From Pestalotiopsis fici W106-1 (lineage: Eukaryota; Ascomycota; Sordariomycetes; Amphisphaeriales; Sporocadaceae), in contig NW_006917099.1 of assembly GCF_000516985.1 (NCBI RefSeq), positions 1,566,685 through 1,630,684 of the forward strand: a stretch of DNA of 64,000 nucleotides, given 5' to 3'. A program made the translations under genes and the position numbers. The notes below the pieces were generated by a model. That model did no database searches and was not told the DNA's origin. It saw only the letters and a list, made by a program, of their open reading frames with translations. Shown here piece after piece: positions 1 to 10,703 of the stretch. Each line of letters starts with the position of its first letter. Position 1 is the first letter of the stretch.

Positions 1-2302
1 TTAATTAATATAACCGCAATCCTTTCCGTAAAATAATAATTTTATATATATCTCGTTTACCGATAAATAATTAATATTTAGGATATATAGTTTTTAATCT
101 TTTTAATATAATTATAAAAATTTATAGCTAATTATTCGCTATAATTTTTATTAATTAGCCGTAGCGTTTACCGTAATTAGCGCGTAATTTTTGCAAATAT
201 ATAAGTTTTATATTTTATTATAATTAATTTTTTAATTTTTACCTTTTAAAATAAATAAATAAAGTGTTTAAAAGCTACCGGGCCTAAATATTTTATTTTA
301 TAATATTATTATATAGCTTCCCTAATTAATAATAGCCTTTTTATTTATATTATATATTTTTTCCGATAAATAGCAAATAACGCTAAAGGTAATTTGTAAA
401 ATTTATATTTAAAGACGTATTATTTATATCGGTTTTAAAGTGTGCTAATTAAAAATCTATTTTTTTTACGTAATATTATAAGGTCGTTTTTATTATCCTA
501 ATAATATTTTTATTTTCGTAATTAACGGAATAATACTAATATAATTAGCAACCTAGGATAATAAGCTATATTATTTAATAATAATACTTTAAATCCGAGC
601 TATATAATTATTATACTATATTCGTAAATAAATAATTTCCGGTCGCCTAACTAAATAAAATCATAATTAAAAACTTATTTATAATTAATAAGCTTTGCTT
701 TTATATTTATAATTAAAATCGTTATCGTTAAATTTAAAATAATTAAATAGCGTAAAAAATAATTTTTTATAAATATTATAAAATTATTTTATACGTTTAT
801 TATTAGTCGTCTATCTTATTAATTTATATTAATTAGGAGCGATTTTTTTTTAGTTATTTATAATATATTAATTCGGCTAATTTTAATCTTTTTTATGCTG
901 CGAACCTATTCCTATAGGTTAAGGTCTTTTTTAAAAGTTTTATTTATTTATATTTATATTTTATTTTTAGGGACGAAACCTAAATAGGCTTTTTTTAAAA
1001 ATACGTAAAAATATAAATTAAAAGCGTAAAAAAAATAATAAATAAGATATTTAATATTTTTTTATTTTTTATTATAAATAATTCGTTTACCTTTTTTTTT
1101 ACGTAAATTAACCGCATTTAATCGGGAAAATATTTAATTTTTAACAAAATAAGCGTTTTTATTTTATCCGTTTTAGGGCTATTTTTTAGCTTTATTAACA
1201 TAAATTACAAAAGCGCCTTTTCTAATTTTTAGCTTAATCGGCTATTAAATACTTAAATTTTTATAAAAATTATTATTTATTACCCGATATTTTAAATTTT
1301 TATTTAAAATACTTTATTTTTTATAAATTTAATAAAAAACGGCCTATTATAATATAATTAAAATAATTATATTTAAAAAATTTATAGCCTAAACCAAATT
1401 ATTCTATATTTTAATTATTTATTTTGCTTAGGTTTTTGCTATAATTATTTTTTATTTATTAATTTAATTAACAGCTTTTTTTAATATTTTCGGAGGCTTA
1501 AAAGCTTTTAAATATTATTTTTTTGCTTTTTTTTTATTATTTATAGCTAATTTACTATAGCGAGCCTTTAAATTCTCGTATTATTTATATAAAAGCTTAT
1601 TAATTAAATAATATATAAAAAAAAAGTTTAAAAAAATCGTTATAATTATTTATTTCGTAATCTTTTTAATTACCGTATATTATTTAGCGTATATAGCCTT
1701 TTTTATTTTATAATAATTATAATTAAAATTAAATAATTTTTAATTTTTTTTAATAAAATCCGTAATCGTTTATTCCCCGTTTTTTTTATTTTATATAATC
1801 GGATCGTCGTTTATATTTGCAGTTTCGAAGGTAATAGCCGCGGTTTTTATATATTTAGTTTTTTTTATATCCGGTTCGATTAAAGTTTTAATTAAAATCG
1901 TTTTATTTTTAAAATAATTAGTTAATTTAATAATCTATACCTAAATTTAAAACGTATATTCCTAATTATTTTAATTAGAGGTTATTTTTAACGATACCGT
2001 TAGGCCGATTCCGGCTTTTTTCGTAGTTATTATTTTTATAGCTTCGGCGGAAGTATTAAGATTTTTAATTATTAATTAAAATAGTGCTTTCCTATTAAAA
2101 TTTAAATTAGTTTAATATAAATATTAATTATATAATATATTAATTTATATTTTGCGCTTTTTAATTTTAATAAAATATATATTTATTTAGATGGCCCCGG
2201 CTAATCCCCGGGAGGTCCTATATATCTATCTAAATACTATAGGGTTAATCCGTGTGCTTAAGCACACCCCAGTATATGGGAACTATAATCCACCATCTAA
2301 CA
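1..2302 (-). mobile_element. Ty1/copia-family retrotransposon copy A, 5' part, heavily RIPped
   Basis: This is the 5' LTR and first part of the internal region of a copia-type element read on the - strand. It continues past the left edge of the window. Its identity comes from co-linear match in reverse complement to element B: bases 1-50 match about 4555-4605, and 2302 matches 2308. C-to-T and G-to-A changes have filled every frame with stops and left almost no GC, as RIP does in ascomycetes. The 5' LTR is 2070-2302 and ends at a TGTTA terminus. Sequence around 897-901 (GCTGC) preserves the form of the site where copies A and B entered copy C. Confidence 0.85.
2070..2302 (-). repeat. 5' LTR of copy A (233 bp)
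   Basis: The - strand begins TGTTAGATGGTGGATTATAG at 2302 and ends in TTAATA at 2070, which is TTAACA after RIP. It is the same length as the LTRs of copies B and C. It contains the GGGATTAGCCGGGGC-type block shared by all four LTRs. Confidence 0.85.
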
Positions 2303-2307
2303 ATTAT
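2303..2307. repeat. Target-site duplication, left of copy B
   Basis: The five bases ATTAT separate the LTR termini of A and B. The partner at 7563-7567 is ATTAC, which differs by one C-to-T change. The unmutated site in the uninterrupted copy A is GCTGC (897-901). GCTGC becomes ATTAC by RIP-type transitions alone. Confidence 0.75.
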
Positions 2308-2540
2308 TATTAGATAGTGGACTATAGTTCCTATATATTAGCGTATGCTTAAGCATACGGATTAACACTATAATATTTAAATAAATATATAGGACCTCCC
2401 GGGGATTAGCCGGGGCTATTTAAATAAATATATATTTTATTAAAATTAAAAGGCGTAAAATATAAATTAATATATTATATAATTAATATTAATATTAAAT
2501 TAATTTAAATTCTAATAGGAAAATATTATTTTAATTAATA
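2308..2540 (+). repeat. 5' LTR of copy B (233 bp)
   Basis: It begins TATTAGATAGTGG, which is TGTTAGATGGTGG after RIP, and ends TTAATA. It pairs with the 3' LTR at 7330-7562. The two differ mostly by transitions, the 5' LTR being the more heavily mutated. Confidence 0.85.
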
Positions 2541-5500
2541 ATTAAAAATTTTAATACTTCTGCCGAAATTACGAAAATAATAATTACGAAAAAAGCCGGA
2601 ATCGGCCTAACGGCATCGTTAAAAATAATTTTTAATTAAAATAATTAAAAATATATATTTTAAATTTAAATATAAATTATCGGATTAATTAATTATTTTA
2701 AAAATAAAATAATTTTAATTAAAATCCTAATCGAACCGGATATTAAAAAAATTAAATATATAAAAACCGCGGTAGCGATTTTCGAAACTATAAACAAAAG
2801 CGACGATTCGAATATTTAAAATAAAAAAAACAAAAAATAAATAATAACGGATTTTACCGAAAAAAATTAAAAATCGTTTAATTTTAATTATAATTATTAT
2901 AAAATAAAAAAAGTTATATATATTAAATAATATATAGCGATTAAAAAAATTATAAAATAAATAATTATTATAATTTTTTTAAATTTCTTTTTTACGTATT
3001 ATTTAATTAATAAGCTTTTATATAAATAATATAAAAATTTTAAAGCTTACTATAGCAAATTAGCTTTTAATAATAAAAAAAAAACAAAAAAATTATATTT
3101 CGAAGCTTTTAAGCTTTCGAAAATATTAAAAAAAATTATAAATTAAATTAATAAATAAAAAATAATTATAGCAAAAGCCTAAATAAAATAAATAATTAAA
3201 ATATAAAATAATTCGGTTTAGGCTATAAATTTCCTAAATACCGTTATTTTAATTATATTATAATAAGCCGCTTTTTATTAAATTTATAAAAAATAAAATA
3301 TTTTAAATAAAAATTTAAAATATCGGATAATAAATAATAATTTCCGTAAAAACTTAAGCATTTAATAGCCGATTAAATTAAAAATTAAAAAAGGCGCTTT
3401 CGTAATTTACGCTAATAAAGCTAATAAATAGCCTTAAAACGGATAAAATAAAAACGCTTATTCCGTTAAAAATTAAATATTTTCCCGATTAAATACGGCT
3501 AATTTATATAAAAAAAAATAAACGAATTATTTATAATAAAAAGCAAAAAAATACTAAATATTTTATTTATTATTTTTTTATACTTTTAATTTATATTTTT
3601 ACGTATTTTTAAAAAAAGCTTATTTAAATTTCGTTTTTAAAAATAAAATATAAATATAAATAAATAAAGCTTTTAAAAAAGACTTTAATTTATAAAAATA
3701 AATTCGCAATATAAAAAAAATTAAAACCAGCCGAATTAATATATTACGAATAATTAAAAAAAATCGCTTCCGATTAATATAAATTAATAAAACGGACGAT
3801 TAATAGCAAACGTATAAAATAATTTTCCAATATTTATAAAAAATTACCTTTTACGCTATTTAATTATTTTAAATCTAGCGATAACGATTTTAATTATAAA
3901 TATAAAAATAAAGCTTATTAATTATAAATAAGCTTTTAATTACGATTTTATCTAATTAAACGACCGGAAATTATTTATTTATAAATATAATATAATAATT
4001 ATATAGCTCGGATTTAAAATATTATTATTAAATAATATAATTTATTATTTTAAATTATTAATTATATTAATATTATTCCGTTAATTATAAAAATAAAAAT
4101 ATTATTAAAATAATAAAAACGATTTTATAATATTACGCAAAAAAATAAATTTTTAATTAGCATATTTTAAAATTAATACGGATAATACGTTTTTAAATAT
4201 AAATTTTACGAATTACCTTTAACGTTATTTGCTATTTACCGGAAAAAATATATAATATAAATAAAAAGGCTATTATTAATTAAAAAAATTATATAATAAT
4301 ATTATAAAATAAAATACCTAGGCCCGGCAGTTTTCGAATATTTTATTTATTTATTTTAAAAAATAAAAATTAAAAAACTAATTATAATAAAATATAAAGC
4401 TTACGTATTTGCAAAAATTAAACGCTAATTACGGCAAACGCTACGACTAATTAATAAAAATTATAGCGAATAATTAGCTATAAATTTTTATAATTATATT
4501 AAAAAAATCGAAAATTATATATTTTAAATACTAATTATTTATCGGTAAACGGAATATATATAAAATTATTATTTTACGGAAAAAATTATTATTATATTAA
4601 TTAATGCTTTCCGATCGTTTTTAAATATAATAAAAATTTAATATAATATTAAAATTAAAATTATTAAATATAATAATAAAATTACCGAAATTAAATAAAT
4701 AATCGGAAAATATTTTAAAAATAAATATATTAAATTCGAGCCTTTAGTATTCTATATATAAATTTAAAATAAAACTATTAAACGTTTAAAAGGTATAATT
4801 AAAAAAAAACGTATAATACGTATTAGCGTAAAACTCTTTTATTAATTTTAGCTTAAAATCGGCAAACTTATAATATACCTATATAATCGTACGCCGAATT
4901 ATAATTCCCGATAACGTATATTATATATAAAATTTTATAAAGCAATTATAAAAATAAAAAAAATCCTAAATCCGAGCTATAAGCTTAATTAGATTTATTT
5001 TAAAATATTCGGATATAAAGCGTATATAATAACGCTAATAGCATAATAAAAATTCGGCCGTTTATAGCGATTAGCACCTAAAATATAAATAAAATACTTA
5101 ATCGGATATAAATTATTTAATATTTATAAAATTTAGATTTTTAATCGGAATAAATTAATTAATATAAAAAATATAATTATAAACGAAAAAAAATTATATA
5201 ACAAAAAATAAAATATATTTAAAAATAAGCTTTTAAATGCTAATACCCAACTTATCGCCGATTTCGTAATTAACTACGTAATATTTAAAAATAAGATTTT
5301 ATAAAAACCAAAAAGTAAAAAAACCGCCGTAAAAGATATTTTATTAGGCGATAATTAAAATAATTAAAAAAAAAATAATAACTAAAAAAATAAAAAAATA
5401 GCGCTAAATAAAAGGGATAAATAATACCCTTTTACTACCGCGAAATTTACCTTTTAAATTTTATTATAAATATTTTTATTAGCCTTATTAATATATAATA

Positions 5501-5824
5501 TAAAGGCGATTACGATTAAAAATACGGCGTTATTAAAAAAAAAACCTAAAATAATCCTATAGCAAATAGCTTTTTTAGCTAATTATAAAGCTATTTTTAA
5601 AGCAAAATAAAGTAATAATTAGGACGATAAAGCGAAGCTAAAATACTTTTTTTATTAAAAGGTAAAAATTTATAAAGCGGAAATCCTAGCTTTTTTTAAA
5701 TAATATTATAAATTATATTATTATCCGTTTAGCAAATTATTCCTTTAAGCAAAAGCTAATTATTTACAAAATTATAAAAATATATAATTTTAAACTAAAA
5801 TTAATAAAAAAAATTTACGAATAA

Positions 5825-6300
5825 AAGGTAAATAGATTTTTAATTATATATAAGTATATATATATAAATTCGATAAATACGGAAAATTTTAAAAGTATAA
5901 AGCAAAATTTATCGTTCGCGGTAATTAATAGGCGAAATCCTAAAATTAGGAAACTTATACGGCTATATTAGCTAAAAAAATTATTTCGCACCTTAATCGC
6001 GATTATAGCAAAATTCGATTTTAAATTAATATAATATAATATAATAAACGCGTTTATATACGCTTTTATCGATTAAAATATATTTATAAAAATACCGGAT
6101 AAATATCGAAAAAAAATATTATATTATTATTAAATAAAGTATTTTATAAATTACGGATATTACCGCTATTATAATAAAAAAATTTATAAAAATTTTAGCC
6201 GAAATCGGCTATATTTAAATATTATATAAGCCTTACACATTTATTAATAAAAAAGTGCTAATTTTTTTTTACGTTAACGACGTAATTATCGTATATAAAA
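5825..6300 (+). pseudogene. Copia reverse transcriptase remnant in copy B
   Basis: Frame reading from about 5825 gives the hallmark start of a copia reverse transcriptase. A GK-(stop) stretch is followed by YKFDKYGKF, KYKAKFIVRGN and ETYTA. Further on, LIFFYVNDVIIVYK spans 6258-6299. The catalytic YVDD has become YVND by a GAC-to-AAC change, and several Trp/Gln codons have become stops. These are the changes expected from RIP, so the enzyme is dead. RNase H and integrase regions must flank it but are too degraded for me to mark. Confidence 0.8.
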
Positions 6301-7319
6301 ATAAAAATAAAAAGGCTATTAATTATTTAATATAATATTTTATAAAAAAATATAAAATTAATAATAGCGAGCTAATATAATGGTTTTTTAGGATAAAAAT
6401 AATTAAAAATCGTATATTTAAAATAATTTAGCTATTTTAAAAGGCTTATTTTAAAAAAAATCGCTAAGCTTATAAATAAATAAAAAATTTATATAACGCT
6501 AATAAATTATAAAAAATTTATACCTCGATTAATTATAACGCTTTTATATAAAATATAAAAATATTAAAAAAAAATCGGATTATTGCTATTTACGGCTATA
6601 TTTACGAAACTAAATATTATATTCGTAATAATTAAATTAGCTCGATTCCTTAATAATTTAAGCTAAATATATTAAAAAGCTATTAATTAAGCTTTAATTT
6701 ACCTAATTAATATTAAAAAATTTTCGCTTAAAATTAAAAAATCCGCTAATTTAATAATTATTAATAACGCATTATTTGCCGATAATAGTATCGATCGTAA
6801 AAATACTTAAATATTCGCTATAAAGCTATTCGGAAAATTAATTAATTAGTAATTAAATAAATAAAATATAATTACTATTTTTATTATAAAAGCTAAATTA
6901 TTTATTTTAGTATAAATTGCCAAAAAAATATTATTCGTTAGCCGATTATTAAAAAAACTATTAATATAATTAAATAATAATATTATTATTATTAAATATA
7001 ATAATAAATAAATTATTAATTTAATTAACGCCGAAATCGCGTTATTAAAAATAAAATTTCGTTATATAAATATTTATAATTATTAATTACGGCAAAAAGC
7101 CTAGAAAAAAAGATTAAAATTATTTATAAACCTTTCAATAAAATAATAGCAAATAAATTAACGAAAAGCTTGCTAATAAAAAAATAGCAAAATTTTTTAT
7201 AATAAATAAAACTTAAAATTGCTTATCGTAAATAAAACGAATAACTTTAAAAAAAGCTATATTTTGCTAATTAGCAATTTTAATTTAAATATAGCTAAAT
7301 TTACGATAAATCGTAGATT

Positions 7320-7329
7320 TAAAGGGGTA
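7320..7329 (+). other. Polypurine tract of copy B
   Basis: TAAAGGGGTA lies directly before the 3' LTR start at 7330. This is the usual position of the plus-strand priming site in LTR retrotransposons. Confidence 0.7.
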
Positions 7330-7562
7330 TATTAGATAATAGATTATAATTCCTATATATTGGCGTATATTTAAATATACGGATTAATATTATAATATCT
7401 AGATAAATATATAGGACCTCTTAGGGATTAGCCGGGGCCACCTAAATAAGCGTATACCTTATTAAAACTAAAAGGCGCGGAATATAAATCAATATATTAT
7501 ACAATTAACACTAATATCAGACTAGTTTAAACTCTAATAAGAAAGCACCACCTTAATTAATA
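7330..7562 (+). repeat. 3' LTR of copy B (233 bp)
   Basis: It begins TATTAGATAATAG and ends TTAATA, followed by the 5-bp duplication ATTAC. It retains more GC than the internal region, including an intact GATTAGCCGGGGCCACC stretch. Confidence 0.85.
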
Positions 7563-8967
7563 ATTACGAACCTGCTTTTATAAATTAAAATTTTTTTAAA
7601 AGCTTTATTTATTCGTGCTTATATTTTATTTTTAAAAATAAAACTTAAATAAGCTTTTTTTAAAAATATATAAAAATATAAATTAAAAGCGTAAAAAAAG
7701 TGGCAAATAAGGTATTTAATATCCTTTTGCTTTTTATTATAAATAATTCGTTTACCCCTTTTTTTATATAAATTAACCATATTTAATCGGAAAAGTATTT
7801 AATTTTTAATAAAGTAAATATTTTTATTTTATCCGTTTTAAGGCTATTTATTAGCTTTATTAGCGTAAATTACAAAAGCGCTTTTTTTAATTTTTAGCTT
7901 AATCGGCTATTAAATATTTAAGCTTTTACGGAAATTATTATTTATTATCCGATTTTTTAAATTTTTATTTAAAATATTTTATTTTTTATAAATTTAATAA
8001 AAAGCGGCTTATTATAATATAATTAAAATAACGGCATTTAAAAAATTTATAATTTAAGCCGAATTATTTTATATTTTAATTATTTATTTTATTTAGGTTT
8101 TCGCTATAATTATTTTTTATTTATTAATTTAATTTATAGCTTTTTTTAATATTTTCGGAGGTTTAAAAGCTTTAAAATATTATTTTTTTGCTTTTTTTTT
8201 ATTATTTAAAGCTAATTTATTATAGCGAGCCTTAAAATTTTTATATTATTTATATAAGGGCTTATTAATTAAATAATACGTAAAAAAAAAATTTAAAAAA
8301 ATCGTAATAATTATTTATTTTATAATTTCTTTAATCGCTATATATTATTTAGCGTATATAGCCTTTTTTATTTTATAATAATTATAATCGAAATTAAACG
8401 ATTTTTAACTTTTTTCGGTAAAATCCGTTATTATTTATTCCCCGTTTTTTTTATTTTAAATATTCGGATTATTATTTTTATTTATAGCTTCAAAAATCGC
8501 TACCGCGGTTTTTATATATTTAGTTTTTTTAATATCCGGTTTAATTAGGGTTTTAATTAAAATCGTTTTATTTTTAAAATAATTAATTAATCCGGTAATT
8601 TATACCTAAATTTAAAACGCATATTTTTAATTATTTTAATCAAAGGTTATTTTTAACGATACCGTTAGGCCGATTCCGGCTTTTTTTATAATTATTATTT
8701 TTATAATTTCGGCGGAGGCATTAAAACTTTTAATTATTAATTAAAATAATACTTTTTTATTAAAATTTAAATTAATTTAATATTAATATTAATTATATAA
8801 TATATTAATTTATATTTTACGCTTTTTAATTTTAATAAGGTATACGCTTATTTAAGTGGCCCCGGCTAATCCCTAAGAGGTCCCGTATATTTATCTGGAC
8901 ACCATAATATTAATCCGTGTGCTCAAGCATACGCCAGTGTATGGGAACCATAATCCACCATCTGACA
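7563..8967 (-). mobile_element. Ty1/copia copy C, 5' part, interrupted by copies A and B
   Basis: This is the same family as A and B, on the - strand. It is co-linear with A 897-2302: 1405 bp against 1406 bp. Its 5' LTR is 8735-8967, ending at TGTCAGATGGTGG read on the - strand. The rest of its internal region and its 3' LTR must lie left of the window, beyond copy A. RIP is heavy inside but fades sharply within the LTR: about 8830-8967 is nearly normal in GC. The host duplication on the right would be CATAT at 8968-8972; its partner is not in the window. Confidence 0.85.
8735..8967 (-). repeat. 5' LTR of copy C (233 bp)
   Basis: The LTR has the same length and ends as the other three. The outer 130 bases are almost free of RIP changes, so they are the best guide to the ancestral LTR sequence in this window. 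Confidence 0.85.
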
Positions 8968-9585
8968 CATATAGTATCTGCCATAACAACTATCCCCTCT
9001 CCCAGGGCCATCGACCCCGATAGCCAAGGTATAACGGGTTAAAAGCCGATTGCGAACAGGCTACCGAAATGGCAGCTATCCAGCCATTAACTCAACTCAA
9101 ATCAACGGGCTTCCCAGCTTTATGGTGCAGCAGCACCACCGTACGCGTACACAGCGTACAAATCAGCCATATATATATTAGCTATAGGACAGTATCCCGA
9201 TTAGCTAGCGAATGCCTTACGATAAAGGGGAGATTCCCCTCCGGAGTATATAGGCACTACGTACGCATACCACTCTAACGGCCCGTGGCTAATAAAGGTG
9301 TGGCAACCCTCCGAGGTCTATAACAACATATAACCTCACAGAGCTGGATCTCTCACCCGCGCATTTCTACGCAAAACTAGAGTTTTTTTAGCTGGCCACC
9401 TGCGTGCAGGTCGAACCGTGCATCGAACCGGAGCTTTATAGATGCGAGCATAATTATCAAGGCATACTGCTATTATTATACGATAATGGCCAAAGAGCAT
9501 GCTCGCAATCGTTGGGAAACGATCACGAACTGGGACCTATATGCCCATGGGATTGGGACGGTGCTATATAATATCTGCCATAACA
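8968..9585 (-). mobile_element. Candidate small LTR element D (TRIM-like), interrupted by copy C
   Basis: A 21-bp direct repeat with one mismatch (core TATCTGCCATAACA) lies at 8969-8989 and 9566-9586. Read on the - strand each begins TGTTATGGCAGATA, a plausible LTR start. Directly before the left copy (on the - strand) is a purine-rich run, GGGAGAGGGGA, positioned like a polypurine tract. The simplest reading is a 5' LTR plus short internal region of about 600 bp, with the 3' LTR cut by copy C after about 16 bp. There is no coding capacity. An ORF of 69 codons at 9069-9278 has no recognisable content. GC is near normal, in contrast to A-C. I could not find the inner LTR boundary or a primer binding site. 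Confidence 0.4.
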
Positions 9586-9881
9586 AAATTTTAATACGTT
9601 TTTTTTATATAAATTAGCTTTGCGAATTTAACGCATATTTTTTTAATTTTTTATAATAAAAATTCGTAAAAGAAATCGTCGAAATATCGAAATTAATTAT
9701 AATATTATTAAAGTTATAATATTTTTAGCCCATTAAGCTGGCTTAAGGGGTTAAATTAACGCTAAAACCATTAACCCACGGGTAAGGGACTTTTATATTT
9801 ATAGCTATAATTATAATTAGGAACCTCTTTCTTCCTTTTCCTACCATTAATTTACGGAATATTAGGTATTTTATTATAAAG
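9586..9881. other. AT-rich, RIP-like sequence without genes
   Basis: Bases 9586-9760 are again strongly AT-rich and stop-filled, like the RIPped elements. GC then recovers. No family could be recognised. Confidence 0.5.
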
Positions 9882-10048
9882 TTCTCATTTAAGCTAATGT
9901 TTAAAGGGGAAGGTGAAAACGGGATGATCGAGGAAGCATTGAAATATATCTAAGTTAATCTCTAATTTACAAAAGAGAGGTGCTGAAAAGCAAACTATAC
10001 ACGCAAGCAGGGGATTTGCGGTGGGTACTGACTACGTCGGTGCAACAT
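9882..10048 (+). repeat. Dispersed repeat, copy 1
   Basis: This is the first of three same-orientation copies (others at 20983-21195 and 31763-31925). Shared blocks in order are CTCAYNTRAGC, GATGATCGAGGAAGCATTGA, ACAAAAGAG, CTGAA and a 3' core GGTGGGTACTGACTACGTC at 10020-10038. The copy shows some C-to-T changes near its 5' end. It lies just outside the 3' end of the NLR cluster. No coding capacity is seen. Confidence 0.8.
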
Positions 10049-10703
10049 GAAGGAGCGTGCAGTGAGTGGATCTTTGGGAACGGAGTTGACTCAGCGGCAG
10101 ACTTTGAAATTGCAAGTATTCTACCAGGCTGAGCTACCAAAGGGCCGATGCAGAGGGTTCGTGGTCAAGTGACCGGCTGTGAGCATACAAACAGTACCTA
10201 GTGATGGTCAATGGCACGTAAGCTGTAAGTAATTACCTGGTAGTCTAAAGTATTGACGTGCAGATGAGCTATTTTGTCAATGACGCGAATGACGATGGCC
10301 CGACACTATAGCGTAGGGCATCCTGCCGCTGCCGAGAACAAAATATTACTGGCTGCTATAGCGCTCTTAGGGCGCAGCCAGACGCTTATGGAGCACCAAA
10401 GGGCAGCCTATTGAAAAACGCCATTCATATATGTACCTTGTACGTTCCGCCCACATAGCTGTAACCATAAACTTATAACAGCTTATAATATATAAAATTT
10501 AAAATTAAAGGTTTAAATATAATTCTTTTTCTTCTTCTCTTTTTATCTCTCGTTTTGTGCCGTTACACCCTTTTACATAGTATATTACTTTACAGTCATT
10601 ATCCGTGTGCAACCTTTCCACAATAACAAGCAATTTCAATAAGCAGTAACACAATCTCTATTATTTGAGCTCCACTAACAAGGGTATCATAATGCGAGAA
10701 GAA
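10049..10703. other. Intergenic, downstream of the NACHT gene
   Basis: No gene is seen. Bases 10460-10520 are AT-rich. A pyrimidine-rich stretch lies at 10520-10560. The region holds the presumed 3' UTR of the gene on the - strand. Confidence 0.5.

Larger units (their letters stand above)
2308..7562 (+). mobile_element. Ty1/copia retrotransposon copy B, full length, RIP-inactivated
   Basis: This is a complete 5255-bp element with LTRs at 2308-2540 and 7330-7562, 5-bp target duplications on both sides, and a polypurine tract before the 3' LTR. The internal region reads on the + strand. It carries the copia reverse transcriptase start (about 5825-5970: GKW-, YK-D-GK-KYKA and VRG-type residues, broken by TAG/TAA where Trp/Gln codons were) and the YVDD box at 6270-6281, now YVND. 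The order of RT after the integrase-sized region supports Ty1/copia. No intact ORF remains. It is shown as inactive, not reconstructed. Confidence 0.9.

Noticed and set aside
9069..9278. 69-codon ORF in element D
   Set aside because: No codon bias or recognisable content. It lies inside the candidate non-coding LTR element.
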